Assembly: GCA_023213195.1 (NCBI GenBank)
Contig: CP096135.1
Coordinates: forward strand, 1,010,616-1,074,615
From: Sphingobacteriales bacterium JAD_PAG50586_3
Lineage (GTDB): Bacteria; Bacteroidota; Bacteroidia; CAMBQF01
Reading direction: 5' to 3'
Length of the DNA: 64,000 nucleotides
Every line of letters starts with the position of its first letter. The first letter of the stretch is position 1. The notes beneath the pieces were generated by a model, which had not been told where the DNA came from, did no database searches, and saw nothing but the letters and a program-made list of their open reading frames with translations. Positions 38,736 to 47,870 of this stretch are shown here, piece by piece. Both the position numbers and the translations under genes were made by a program.

Positions 38736-39305
38736 TTAGGTTTTGCTTTTCTTCAACCTGCTTAAATGCACCGGTGTTATACCAAGGTAAGATGCTATCA
38801 TGTGCTGTGGCACCAAGTTGTGTATATCAGGAAAAATCTGGGTAATAGAGTCGTACCGCTCTTTGGGTGTGCGGGCATATTCATTTTTTATCCGGTTATC
38901 CTGATATATAAAATAATATTCGGCAATAAGCCTGCCCAGTTTTTCGCCCTCTTTCAGGTTTTTATAGCCCCAGTCTACCGCTGCGCGGGGCATAGCAATA
39001 GCATCAATATTTTTTAAGGCTTGCAATGTGTAAAGCGATGGTTGTTGCAATATATAGCTTGCATAATCAGCAATAAATTGGTTTTCCATGGCAAAGTATA
39101 CGGTGTGCTCTGCGCCTTGTTTATCAGTAATAACAACACGCAAAGCGCCACTATTAATAAAGTAAACGGTGTTGGGTATTTCTCCCGGCACACTAATGGC
39201 CTGCAAACGTTTAAAATTAACTTTATAGCACTGTGCAAGCAGTTGGTCTAACTCATCATCAGTTACACTAATCATTTGCTTTATCGCAGCCCTTATCTGT
39301 TTCAT
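38736..39305 (-). CDS. Crp/Fnr-family cyclic-nucleotide-binding regulator
   Basis: Protein of 189 residues. Cyclic-nucleotide-binding-like barrel (PGEIPNTVYFINSGALRVVITDKQG, EHTVYFAMENQFIADYAS) and a C-terminal HTH (NLVPQHMIASYLGITPVHLSRLKK). This short, His/Tyr-rich Crp subgroup is abundant in Bacteroidota and usually lacks the cAMP-contacting Arg/Glu, so the ligand is doubtful. Its start lies 384 bp upstream of and on the strand opposite to the membrane-SDR operon's neighbour at 39451. Target unknown. Confidence 0.88.
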   Translation of the reverse strand: MKQIRAAIKQMISVTDDELDQLLAQCYKVNFKRLQAISVPGEIPNTVYFINSGALRVVITDKQGAEHTVYFAMENQFIADYASYILQQPSLYTLQALKNIDAIAMPRAAVDWGYKNLKEGEKLGRLIAEYYFIYQDNRIKNEYARTPKERYDSITQIFPDIHNLVPQHMIASYLGITPVHLSRLKKSKT

Positions 39306-39438
39306 AATAAAGTTGGTGGCTATACTAACAACACAGTTAAAATAGTGTTTATTTTACACTATGGCTGTTATTTAGTAAAACATCACCGGCCATCAAACAA
39401 ATTCACCATTGTCAAGTGCATTGACCATTGATAATTAA

Positions 39439-39446
39439 TACATTTG
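39439..39446 (+). promoter_or_regulatory. -7 box of the SDR-hydrolase operon
   Basis: TACATTTG ends 4 nt before the ATG at 39451. It is preceded by ATTCACCATTGTCAAG and CATTGACCATTGATAATT, the same ATTGACCATTG repeat found before rsmI, whose TTG could act as -33. Confidence 0.55.
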
Positions 39447-39450
39447 CCCT

Positions 39451-40296
39451 ATGAGTTACTTTAACGGAGCAAATACAATTATTACCGGCGCAGGCTCAGG
39501 CATGGGCCGCCAAATGGCGTTGCAGGCTGCCAAGCGCGGCGCACGCGTTATTGCGGTAGACTATAACCAGCAAACCTTGCAAGAAACACAAGGCTTAGCT
39601 ATTGCCGCAGGCTTATTGATAGAAACCCATGTGGTAGATGTTGGCAGTGCCGATGCTATTGAAAGCTTTGCACGCCAAATAACCCCAACCTTTAACAAAG
39701 GCCGCTTAATCCTTATTAATAATGCGGGCGTTAGTATTTTTACCGGCGATTTTGAGCATACACCACTAGAAGATTTCGAGTGGCTTATCAATGTAAACAT
39801 GTGGGGTGTTATACGCCTTACTAAAGCGTTCTTCCCTTATTTTTTAGAGCATAACAACGGACATATAGTAAACCTAAGCAGCGTATTTGGCTTGGGCGGT
39901 ATGGCGGGTAACAGCGCTTACTGCACCTCTAAATTTGCGGTGCGTGGTTTTACCGAAACTATACGCATGGAGCTTGCCGATACCAACGTAGGCACAACCT
40001 GTGTGCACCCCGGCGGTGTTAAAACAAACATCGTTCGTAACCAGGTGCCAAAAGGCGGACATACTACCGATGAGATGCTGAACAATGTGGTTAAAAAGTT
40101 TGAGCAAAACGCCAAAACAACGCCCGAAAGTGCCGCACAGCAAATACTAGATGCGGTAGAGAAAAAGAAAACACGTTTGGTAATAGGCCGCGATGGACAT
40201 ATGCTGGATTTTGTTACCCGCCTGTTTCCGCAGGGCTACACCAATATTGTACGCAAAAAGGCTAAAAAATCCTTCGGCGAACCGTTTAAAAAATAA
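39451..40296 (+). CDS. Short-chain dehydrogenase/reductase
   Basis: Protein of 281 residues, classical SDR: TGAGSGMG (residues 12-19), LINNAGVS, VNLSSVFGLGG, catalytic YCTSK and the late VHPGGVKTNIVRN. The long C-terminal part (about 60 residues after the core, ending KKSFGEPFKK) is typical of acyl-chain or membrane-associated SDRs near hydrolases. It begins 4 nt after a TAnnTTTG box and is followed 7 nt later by an alpha/beta hydrolase, so the two likely act on the same compound. Substrate unknown. Confidence 0.88.
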   Translation: MSYFNGANTIITGAGSGMGRQMALQAAKRGARVIAVDYNQQTLQETQGLAIAAGLLIETHVVDVGSADAIESFARQITPTFNKGRLILINNAGVSIFTGDFEHTPLEDFEWLINVNMWGVIRLTKAFFPYFLEHNNGHIVNLSSVFGLGGMAGNSAYCTSKFAVRGFTETIRMELADTNVGTTCVHPGGVKTNIVRNQVPKGGHTTDEMLNNVVKKFEQNAKTTPESAAQQILDAVEKKKTRLVIGRDGHMLDFVTRLFPQGYTNIVRKKAKKSFGEPFKK

Positions 40297-40302
40297 GGCC
40301 CT

Positions 40303-40968
40303 ATGCGTATTTTCTTCATTCCGGGTTTTGGCGAGGCCGAAAACATTTTCGACAGGATAGCCCCGCACATTGGCGGCAACCAAATATTCCTAAACAACTG
40401 GAACGAGTTGGGCAATGCACCCCGTAAAGACATCAATGTGATTACCTATTGCAAAGAGCTTATTGCAAAGTATAATATTACTGCTGCTGATGTAATAATT
40501 GGCCACTCTATGGGCGGGTGGATTGGCTACCACCTAAAACACCTTACAGGCTGCAAAGCCATACAGGTAGCATCGTGGACCAACCCCGACCGTGTAATAC
40601 TGCCCAAGCTAAAACCCAGCACCATTTTATGGGCTATGAAAAGTGGCTTGGTGTTTAACCGCCTGGGCCGCTGGTTTATGGTGCGTAAATTCTATAAAGG
40701 CAACCCATCGGCCCCGGCGTTTATAGAAACCTATAATAGGCTGATGAAAGGCAACAAAAACTGCGTGCTTAACCAAATGCGGTTGATACTTACTCCGGCG
40801 CCAGAGGCTGTTACCGTTACCCCCGATATGCGCATACACGCTAAGCGCGACAGTGTAATACGCTACCCTAAAAACGAAGAATGCGTTACCGTTACCGGCG
40901 ACCATTTTACCCTATTTACCCACCCCGAAGAGGTGTATAAACCCATAGTAGAGTTTTTGCAGAAGTAA
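40303..40968 (+). CDS. Alpha/beta hydrolase
   Basis: Protein of 221 residues, no signal peptide. Strand-turn IFFIPGFGEAENIF, nucleophile elbow IIGHSMGGWIGYHL with Ser in GHSMG, acid candidate Asp in HAKRDSVIRYP and His in VTGDHFTLFTHPEEV. Order and spacing fit a complete Ser-Asp-His triad, so it should be an active esterase, lipase or thioesterase. Probably co-transcribed with the preceding SDR. A structured repeat of the GACAAG family starts 24 nt after its stop. Confidence 0.86.
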   Translation: MRIFFIPGFGEAENIFDRIAPHIGGNQIFLNNWNELGNAPRKDINVITYCKELIAKYNITAADVIIGHSMGGWIGYHLKHLTGCKAIQVASWTNPDRVILPKLKPSTILWAMKSGLVFNRLGRWFMVRKFYKGNPSAPAFIETYNRLMKGNKNCVLNQMRLILTPAPEAVTVTPDMRIHAKRDSVIRYPKNEECVTVTGDHFTLFTHPEEVYKPIVEFLQK

Positions 40969-40991
40969 ATCCCTAAATCTCACTGGGACTA

Positions 40992-41198
40992 GTGCGAGGG
41001 CTTGTCCACGCCCTGTGTGAACACAAGATTTTGCATGGCAATTAGTGCGGTCGGGAAGTGCGAGAGCAAAATCGCCGTGTTTTTGGGCGTGGTGTCTTTT
41101 TTGGTTACTTTTTGGACAAGCAAAAAGTAATAAAGGCAAATGGCATGAAGTGCCCTCCGCACAGGAGTACCTCCCGCAAAGGGAGCCGTCGGCAGACA
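40992..41198 (+). repeat. Structured repeat GACAAG family, copy A1 (full)
   Basis: Nested helices: P1 CCACGCCC (41006-41013) / GGGCGTGG (41085-41092); P2 AACAC (41020-41024) / GTGTT (41077-41081); P3 GATTTTGC (41027-41034) / GCAAAATC (41066-41073). A 3' hairpin TTACTTTTTG-GACAAG-CAAAAAGTAA (41105-41130) follows, and the tail GCCGTCGGCAGACA is at 41185-41198. It lies in the 300-bp gap between the hydrolase and the transporter gene; no open frame here is credible. Confidence 0.85.
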
Positions 41199-41272
41199 GG
41201 GGAGAATTTTTAGGTTTATTCTTAATCTATCCGTAACATTGCCCACGGGTTAATTTATTCCCTTTGTAAGCT

Positions 41273-42579
41273 ATGCAAAGCATTAAAAATCAATTGGCAA
41301 ATAGTAAGCCGTGGGTTACAGTGTTGTTCGCCTCGCTGGCAACATTCTTCACCTACTCCTGCATGTATGCCTACCGTAAGGCGTTTACATCGGGTTCTTT
41401 TGCCGATGCTCCCGGACTGGCTTTTTTCGATAAGGAATTAACCTTTAAAACCATCATTGTAATATCGCAGTTGTTGGGTTATACCTTGTCTAAATTCTTA
41501 GGCATCAAAATCATCTCCGAAGCATCAAACGCCAAGCGCCAGCGCATGATTTTGATGATAATAGGCATTGCATGGGTGTCGCTTATTGGTTTTGCATTGG
41601 CCCCTGTGCCCTACAAACCCATCTTTATGTTTTTAAACGGCCTGCCGCTGGGCATGGTGTGGGGGTTGGTGTTTAGCTTTATAGAGGGGCGCAAGTTTAC
41701 AGAGATGATGGGCGCAGCCCTGTGTACCAGCTTTGCCCTTGCATCGGGTTTTGCTAAAACGGTAGGCAGTGCCATGGTAGATAATTATGGCATTGGCGAG
41801 TATTGGATGCCTTTTGCTACCGGCGCCTTGTATTTTATTCCGCTGGTTATTGCCGTGTGGATGTTGGGACAAATACCCCCACCAACACCCGAAGATATTG
41901 CCGCCCGTATGGAGCGCCTGCCCATGACCAAGGCCCAACGCCGCCAGGTGTTTCGCCAGTTTGCACCGGGGCTGGTATTGCTTATTGTTACCTACGTTTT
42001 ACTATCGGCCTTTAGAGATTACCGCGATAATTTTCAGAAAGAAATATTTGTGCAGATGGGTTTTGATAAAAAGCCCGCCATCTTTGCGCAAACAGAGTCT
42101 ATCGTGTCGTTTGGGGTGTTGGCTATCCTGGCTATGTTTGTATTTATTAGCGACAACAAAAGGGCCTTTTTTACCAACAAATGGATTATTGTAGGGGGCT
42201 AGCGTTAGCGGGCGTATCTACCACCATGTATACCAACGGGGTTATTGGCCCCATTACGTGGATGACGTTGACAGGCTTTGCCACCTACATTGCCTACATA
42301 CCGTTTAACGCATTTTTGTTTGAGCGATTTATAGCAGTGTTTAGGCTTACAGCCAATGCGGGCTTCCTCATCTACCTTGCAGACTCTTTCGGATACCTAG
42401 GAAGTGTTGCCGTTACGCTTTACAAAGACCTTTTCAGCAGCAAAATTAACCACCTTCAGTTTTTTATCAATGCCAACTACATATTGGCAGTATTGGGTTC
42501 GGCGTTTATGGTAATGGGTACTATTTACTTTACCCGCAAGCTTAAAAAAGACGAAGTAGCGAGGGAGGTGATTCGATAA
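41273..42579 (+). CDS. Membrane transporter-like protein, DUF5690 type (frameshift)
   Basis: About 436 residues with roughly 12 hydrophobic segments in a major-facilitator-like pattern (N-terminus FASLATFFTYSCMYAYRKAFT resembles OPA/MFS carriers; NGLPLGMVWGLVFSFIEGRKFTE between helices). I associate it with DUF5690, a Bacteroidota family of unassigned substrate. The frame breaks at the G5 run 42194-42198; six Gs give KWIIVGGLALAGVSTTMYTNG. The second part ends YFTRKLKKDEVAREVIR. Stand-alone gene, downstream of repeat copy A1. Substrate unknown. Confidence 0.78.
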
Positions 42580-42735
42580 AGTTCCCCCTTAATAAAGCTT
42601 ACAGTGCTGACCGAAGTGTCAGTAGGGGTGGATTCCAGCAATGCGGGAAGACGGGGAATTTTTGCACGAAGTGTAACCACCCCATTCAGACAGTATATGT
42701 CTGAATTACCCCTCCTTAAAAAGGAGGGGAGTTAA
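42580..42735. repeat. GC-rich palindromic repeats between transporter and secreted protein genes
   Basis: Contains TGAC-CGAA-GTGTCA (about 42608-42621), AGGGGTGGATTCCAGC-AAT-GCGGGAAGACGGGG (second hairpin imperfect, 42633-42649), CAGTATATGTCTG and CCCCTCCTT-AAA-AAGGAGGGG. Same two-hairpin plan as 8294-8335 and 33187-33230. Confidence 0.65.
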
Positions 42736-42744
42736 CCCAATTTT

Positions 42745-43277
42745 TTATTTACAAGGCACTACAGGGCAATCTTTACTCACCTCTTGTTTTACCCATTGTT
42801 TGGTGGTTTTATTCCAGTAGTAGCTATTGGGTAATTCAGGTTCCTCATCGGGTCTTTCTCTGATGTTTGCCACTCGGGCTCATTAGCAACAGAAAAGGTA
42901 GTAGTAGTTTTATAACCATGTATGCCTGCATCGGGGTGCTGGGTGGTAATGGCCTGCTCTACCGCCCCATCAGCACGGAACCTAAATTCAGTTCGTGTAA
43001 CACCGTGCTTACGGCTGTTTACAAAGGTGTAGGTTACATTTCCGGCCCTGTCGTACAGCCAAATTTTTTGGTCGTTATCAACCATAGGTGCTGTTTTAAC
43101 CGATACTTTTTTATTGGCGTAGTATTGATAGGTAGTATCGTTTTTAGCAACAGCCACAGGTTTTTTAACCACCTTTTTCTTAGTGGTGGTTTTCTTTACG
43201 GGCGCTTTGGTTTGCGCGTTTACCAAAGCAGGCAGTGCAAATACAGAAATAAAAAGGATAAGTAAAGTAGCTTTCAT
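42745..43277 (-). CDS. Secreted basic protein of unknown function (frameshift near C-terminus)
   Basis: About 177 residues. Signal peptide (MKATLLILFISVFALPALVNA), then a Lys-rich linker (KAPVKKTTTKKKVVKKPVAV) and a beta-rich domain (KIWLYDRAGNVTYTFVNSRKHGVTRTEFRF). The readable frame ends at 42789; adding one C at about 42849-42851 continues it as DPDEEPELPNSYYWNKTTKQW and CPVVPCK to the stop at 42745. No family recognised; the Lys/Thr linker suggests a periplasmic or cell-wall-associated protein. Confidence 0.65.
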
Positions 43278-43337
43278 AATTAACAGGAAGCAAATGGTGT
43301 GCCAATACTAAAGTAGAGGTAATTGCGTTAACTGTAT

Positions 43338-43907
43338 ATGAAATGCTTACCGCTTTTTGTTTTATTTCTTTGGCCTTTGTTTTCGTTTTCACAAAACGAT
43401 TCTATTCGCTATATATGGCCAGACACCGTTTTGCAAAAAGACTTTGAATTGGTAAAAAAAGGGAAAATAGGATTCCCATGGATATATAGTAAAGTAGCCA
43501 TAGACCCACGCTTTAACACGTTTGCCATTGCTGAATCAATAATAAAAAGAGAATGGCCTTACTGCTATCAGCCGAATAATATTGCAATACACCATTGTAA
43601 CGTAATATATCACTGTGAAACACAAATGGAAAAAGACAGCTTACCTGTACTGTGGCTATCCTATAGCCATAATACAATTCTCAATATTTCAGTTTATGCC
43701 TATAAAGATAAATACACCCATAAAGACCTTAGTGCGATGATATCTGAAATGATAAACAAAATCGGATGGAATGATGGGCGAACAAAGATGCAATCTTATG
43801 ATATGGAAGAGGATGAAGGCTCAACCACTTTTTCTGTTAGTGCTAAACCACGGCAATTTATATATGTTAAAAACACATTGCTTGAAGAGTATTATAAAAA
43901 GAATTAA
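43338..43907 (+). CDS. Secreted protein of unknown function (paralogue of the gene at 44556)
   Basis: Protein of 189 residues with signal peptide MKCLPLFVLFLWPLFSFS. Mature part contains RFNTFAIAESIIKREWPYCYQP, IHHCNVIYHC and YKDKYTHKDLSAMISEMINKIGW. The same order of features (RF...SII...W.YCY.P, HHC...C, then KYT..DL...) appears in the gene at 44556, so these are old duplicates. Conserved Cys and His pairs may be structural. No known family. The next gene starts 4 nt after its stop. Confidence 0.62.
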   Translation: MKCLPLFVLFLWPLFSFSQNDSIRYIWPDTVLQKDFELVKKGKIGFPWIYSKVAIDPRFNTFAIAESIIKREWPYCYQPNNIAIHHCNVIYHCETQMEKDSLPVLWLSYSHNTILNISVYAYKDKYTHKDLSAMISEMINKIGWNDGRTKMQSYDMEEDEGSTTFSVSAKPRQFIYVKNTLLEEYYKKN

Positions 43908-43911
43908 TAGT

Positions 43912-44544
43912 ATGAAGCTACTGGTGTTTCTGCTAATTATTACTCCCCTGTTTTCGTTTTCGCAAAGCAGAAATAACCTGCATGTATTTACACGCCCTGT
44001 TATTTTAAATACCAAACGCTTAAACAATGTGGTAGTGCCATCGGCCAACATCTACATTAGTGCTGAGTGTGATTTAAAAGTATTTAAAAACCGTAGCGCT
44101 TTATCGTCTGGGTTTTATATGGGAACATTGCTGGCTCCTGAAATATGGAAATATACAGGCCCCAAAGTGTTTAATCAGCATAAAGAAAACAGAAGGTTTA
44201 CATTTGGATTGGCAGCACGGTATAAATTCTACGCATCTAAAAACAACAAGCTTACTACATTTTTAGGAATAGCGTGCGAGCTTAATTTACATAATAGTGA
44301 ACACACCCGCCAAAACTTAACAGGCGATACAATACCGGGCGTAAATATGGAAATAGAAGTTATTCCACCATTACTCCCATATCAAACCACTAAAACAATA
44401 GAAAGAGATAGCTATTTAGATTTCTTTGTAGAACTGGGTGGCAGCTACTATTTCAATAAAAGGTGGGGCGCATCGCTCTCGGGCCTTTTCAGCTTATACG
44501 ATTATAGCTACAGGTTGAATACGGGAGTTAATTACCGCTTTTAA
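43912..44544 (+). CDS. Predicted outer-membrane beta-barrel protein
   Basis: Protein of 210 residues from the ATG at 43912 (signal MKLLVFLLIITPLFSFS); an earlier in-frame ATG inside the previous gene is not used. Alternating amphipathic strands (FTFGLAARYKFYAS, LDFFVELGGSYYFN, WGASLSGLFSLYDYSYRL) and a terminal aromatic residue (NYRF) are typical of an outer-membrane barrel. Central gene of a three-gene operon of exported proteins (43338, 43912, 44556), spaced 4 and 11 nt apart. Confidence 0.72.
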   Translation: MKLLVFLLIITPLFSFSQSRNNLHVFTRPVILNTKRLNNVVVPSANIYISAECDLKVFKNRSALSSGFYMGTLLAPEIWKYTGPKVFNQHKENRRFTFGLAARYKFYASKNNKLTTFLGIACELNLHNSEHTRQNLTGDTIPGVNMEIEVIPPLLPYQTTKTIERDSYLDFFVELGGSYYFNKRWGASLSGLFSLYDYSYRLNTGVNYRF

Positions 44545-44555
44545 TTTATAAGAGA

Positions 44556-45170
44556 ATGAAAACCACTTTGCTATTAATACTGCTGTTTCTGTTTCAAAAT
44601 TTGCCTGCGCAAATAGATACATTCGCTTTGTATAAGAAAGATACACTGACTCTTAATGAGGCTAAAATTTTACAGGACAATGAGGACGATTTTTTGATAA
44701 TGCCTTTTGACTGCCGTTTTTGTCAAATTAACGCAGATAAACGTTTTGAAAAACCCTACTTAGATTCTATAATAAATCTTTACTGGAAATATTGTTACAA
44801 CCCATGTTTTAACCACCATTGTCAACTGGTAGATTATTCTTGTAGCTGTTTAAAAAAACACCCGCACGGTGATTTAAATCTGTGGGTTTATTATGACGGT
44901 ATATCAGCTGAGCGGATTGTTTTGCGAGGCGATACAGCTAAGTATACAGGTGCTGATTTACGCGTTTATCTGGATGAGTTTTTATCTAAAACAGGGCTTA
45001 GCAACTATGCAGCATTAGCACCCTATCATATAGAGAATGAAGAATATTTTCTTATTGATGGAAAGAGAATTTATTGGGATGAAAACGGAGTTAAACTTAT
45101 ACCTAAAATTCAATACTACATTGGTATTGGAATAATGAATAAGAAGGTAAAAGCGTACGCAAAGTATTAG
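44556..45170 (+). CDS. Secreted protein of unknown function (paralogue of the gene at 43338)
   Basis: Protein of 204 residues with a signal peptide ending LPAQ. Mature part rich in Cys: FDCRFCQ, KYCYNPCFNHHCQLVDYSCSC. Shared pattern with the gene at 43338 (RFEKPYLDSIINLYWKYCYNP; KYTGADLRVYLDEFLSKTGLS). The additional Cys pairs suggest disulfides or metal binding. No known family. Last gene of the three-gene set. Confidence 0.62.
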   Translation: MKTTLLLILLFLFQNLPAQIDTFALYKKDTLTLNEAKILQDNEDDFLIMPFDCRFCQINADKRFEKPYLDSIINLYWKYCYNPCFNHHCQLVDYSCSCLKKHPHGDLNLWVYYDGISAERIVLRGDTAKYTGADLRVYLDEFLSKTGLSNYAALAPYHIENEEYFLIDGKRIYWDENGVKLIPKIQYYIGIGIMNKKVKAYAKY

Positions 45171-45216
45171 TTCGCCAAGATCAACTTACACGCTTCAAAA
45201 TATTCAATAGTTAAGC

Positions 45217-46353
45217 TTACCAATTATCAAACGTTTCTTCTGCAAGGCCAAAAGAAATGGTCATGCCTTGGCCGCCAACAGCATTTACAATGCGGCTATT
45301 ATCTGTGGGTTTTAAACGCGAATAAATTTCGCCACCCATATTTTTCACATACACCCCATCCCAAGTTTCTTTAATTTTTACTTCAGATAGATTGAGGTAT
45401 TTTTCTGCCCAGTTTAAAATAATATGGTTTATTGCTGCGCTATTGCCCGGATCAAAATCGTGGTTGCTATACTCGTGCGAGTCGCCCAATAAAATTTCAT
45501 TCTTATTATTTTCTACCGCTAAAATATGTATGCCGTATTGTTCTAATTCGGGAAAATTTTGGTTGTAATATTCTTTAAGCTTACCTATAGATGGGGCTGA
45601 CTGAAACGAACTATAATGCAACATAGAAATACCCGAAGCAACGGCCTCATTCAACTGCCAATTACTATCAGGCACCTGCAAACGCATCATCTGCAACTTG
45701 CATTTTTTTAATTCAATACCCGAATATAATTCAGGATAAAACTGTTCCCAATTTGCGCCTGTGCAAAATACAACACGCTCTGCATGTATAGTGCCTGTGT
45801 TGGTTTCTATAACAGAACCGTTAACACCTTTTACTATGCAGTTATATCGTATGTCTACCTTGTACTTCTCCTGCAACCCTACGGCTATTTTAGCCACTGT
45901 TTCGGGCGGGTTAATAGTGGTTTCTGCATTGCTGTATAAAGCACCGTGCAGGTTATCTAAGTTCAATGCTCGTGGCGAGTAACGGCCCAGACCTTTTTTA
46001 TCTACATACTGTATCCCCTCATAACCCAAACCTGTGGCTATACCCTCAAACTCTTGCATAACGGTTGTTTCCAACTCATTTAATGCAAGCACCAATAAGC
46101 CATTCGGTTTCGACCAGATAGAAAATTCACGGAGAACCTCTTTCCAGATTGCGGCACTTTGTACCGCTAAATTGTAGTTTTTACCCGGGAGTTGGGCAAG
46201 GGGCAATAATAACCCAAAGTTGCGTACCGAAGCACCAAGCGCCCTGCTGTTTTGTTCCAGTACAATTACTTTAAGGCCACGCTTTGCGGCTGCGTATGCA
46301 TGGGCTAGACCAATAATGCCGCCGCCAACTATAGCTACATCGTACTTTTGCAA
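45217..46353 (-). CDS. FAD-dependent oxidoreductase of the phosphonate-associated TIGR03364 type
   Basis: Protein of 378 residues, DAO superfamily. FAD-binding GGGIIGLAHAYAAAKRG near the N-terminus, EQNSRALGASVRNFG (the substrate-side loop typical of this group), and a C-terminal GGQGMTISFGLAEE FAD contact. TIGR03364 members are encoded next to phosphonatase-like HAD enzymes, exactly as here (the HAD gene ends 4 nt upstream on the same strand). The proposed reaction is oxidative deamination of an aminophosphonate to a phosphonoaldehyde for the HAD partner. This rests on family knowledge; no phosphonate transporter is adjacent. Confidence 0.85.
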   Translation of the reverse strand: MQKYDVAIVGGGIIGLAHAYAAAKRGLKVIVLEQNSRALGASVRNFGLLLPLAQLPGKNYNLAVQSAAIWKEVLREFSIWSKPNGLLVLALNELETTVMQEFEGIATGLGYEGIQYVDKKGLGRYSPRALNLDNLHGALYSNAETTINPPETVAKIAVGLQEKYKVDIRYNCIVKGVNGSVIETNTGTIHAERVVFCTGANWEQFYPELYSGIELKKCKLQMMRLQVPDSNWQLNEAVASGISMLHYSSFQSAPSIGKLKEYYNQNFPELEQYGIHILAVENNKNEILLGDSHEYSNHDFDPGNSAAINHIILNWAEKYLNLSEVKIKETWDGVYVKNMGGEIYSRLKPTDNSRIVNAVGGQGMTISFGLAEETFDNW

Positions 46354-46357
46354 AACA

Positions 46358-47041
46358 TTAGTTGCTAAGTATCAACTCACACGCTTCAACCACGCTGGGT
46401 ACAATATGTGTGTGGTAATATTCAGCTAAGGCCTCGCCGGTGTAGGCACCGCTGGTAACGCCAATAACAAGGCCGCAGTTGGTATTCTGGCCCTCTTCTA
46501 AATCAACAGGGGTGTCGCCGGTTTTGGCAACATCTTCCACATGTTCAATATCCAGTTCGGCCATTATTTTCTTAATCATATCGGGGTAGGGCCGGCCTTG
46601 TGCAACCTCGTCGCTGGCGCACGATGCATCTACCAAGCCTTTATCCCAACCCAAACGTTTAATAATGGTATCAGTAATCTTACGACCAAAACCAGTATCA
46701 AGGGCAACTTTAACACCCGCATCGTGTAGCTTTTGAAACACTGCAGAAGAGCCTTCAATCTCCCGTACCGATGGGTCGTTAGTATAAAAATCAACCATGT
46801 TTTGTTCAAACACATCGTGTATCTCCATTACAAAATCTTCAGTAATGGTGGCGGGGTCCACGCGCTTTTCCAGCATTATGCGTATAGCCTGTGGCTTGTG
46901 TAGCCCCATTAAAGGGTTTACTTCATCGTGTGTAACATCAAAGCCCTTGCTTTGCATGCCTTGTATAAATGCAATGTGTACAAAGCCTTTATCGTACACC
47001 GTAGTGCCTGCCATATCAAAAACCGCCAGTTTTATTGCCAT
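46358..47041 (-). CDS. Phosphonatase-like HAD hydrolase
   Basis: Protein of 227 residues, HAD superfamily. Nucleophile Asp9 in FDMAGTTV; the cap contains LMGLHKPQAIR with Lys49 where phosphonoacetaldehyde hydrolase PhnX has its Schiff-base Lys; motif II Thr in ALDTGFG; GRPYPDMI; motif IV GDTPVDLEEG. This fits the TIGR03351 phosphonatase-like group that pairs with TIGR03364 oxidoreductases. It would cleave the C-P bond of the aldehyde made by its operon partner. Start ATG at 47041. The two genes form an operon of their own. Confidence 0.85.
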   Translation of the reverse strand: MAIKLAVFDMAGTTVYDKGFVHIAFIQGMQSKGFDVTHDEVNPLMGLHKPQAIRIMLEKRVDPATITEDFVMEIHDVFEQNMVDFYTNDPSVREIEGSSAVFQKLHDAGVKVALDTGFGRKITDTIIKRLGWDKGLVDASCASDEVAQGRPYPDMIKKIMAELDIEHVEDVAKTGDTPVDLEEGQNTNCGLVIGVTSGAYTGEALAEYYHTHIVPSVVEACELILSN

Positions 47042-47174
47042 TTCTTTTTTGTGTTTGAGCGCGCTAAGGTAATGCGTAAACAGGTTGTAAATGTTAAGCG
47101 GTTATTATTTTGTAATTCTATCTTTTGGTACGGATTAATTATAAATTTGTTGATAGAAAGCAAGCCTGTTTGTG

Positions 47175-47803
47175 ATGATATTCAACCTGTTTAACAAGAA
47201 AGTAAAAGAGTGGGAGAAGGCCTTACTTACAAATATTTTTAGTGAATTAGGAGGAGAATTTCTGGTGTATAAACAGCAAATTGACGATGCACTTTTGAGA
47301 GGTGTTTACAGGAGTTCATCGCCAACACCTAATTATGTGGGTTTTAAATACAATCCTGTAGTTTCAAAATATGAAACACCCAAGGCAGGCAAGTTCATAC
47401 TAAGCGGAATAACTGTTTTTGATACTTTATCTAATCAGTTTATAGAGTTTAAAGTGCATTTTTATGCCGGACTAATCATGGGTTATTCTACACCAAACAA
47501 GAGAATAGATTTAAACCCCGAACGATATAAAACAGAAGGATTCAAAAAGAATATCAAAAATCAGAAGGGGAGGGAATTTTAAAATCAGTATTTGGAGAGG
47601 TAAGTACCTCCGGTATAAACACCTACGATATATACGAAGTGGAGATTGACAAGAAAATATATTACCATTTAATTGAGTTAGAAGATGGCAACTTTATTGG
47701 GTTTGATAAGAAGAAGAACTTATATATGATTCTCCTCGATCCATTTGAAGTAGTGCTGTTAGATTCTAATTTTGAAGAGGTGGTCTCTCAATACGGCCAA
47801 TAG
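47175..47803 (+). CDS. Protein of unknown function (frameshift)
   Basis: About 209 residues when joined, no signal peptide. First part FNLFNKKVKEWEKALLTNIFSELGGEF and a beta-rich region (YVGFKYNPVVSKY, IEFKVHFYAGLIMGY). The break is in the A5 run near 47546-47550; the second part reads SEGEGILKSVFGEVSTSGINTYDIYEVEIDK, HLIELEDGNFIGFDKKKNLY and LLDPFEVVLL. The ending resembles small immunity or SMI1-like proteins only vaguely, and there is no toxin beside it. Start at ATG 47175 rather than GTG 47172. Confidence 0.55.
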
Positions 47804-47870
47804 ATTCTTTATGTAAGTTTCCACCCAAACCTATACTTGCCCAATTGTTCCTAACTCCTATTTTAGCAGC

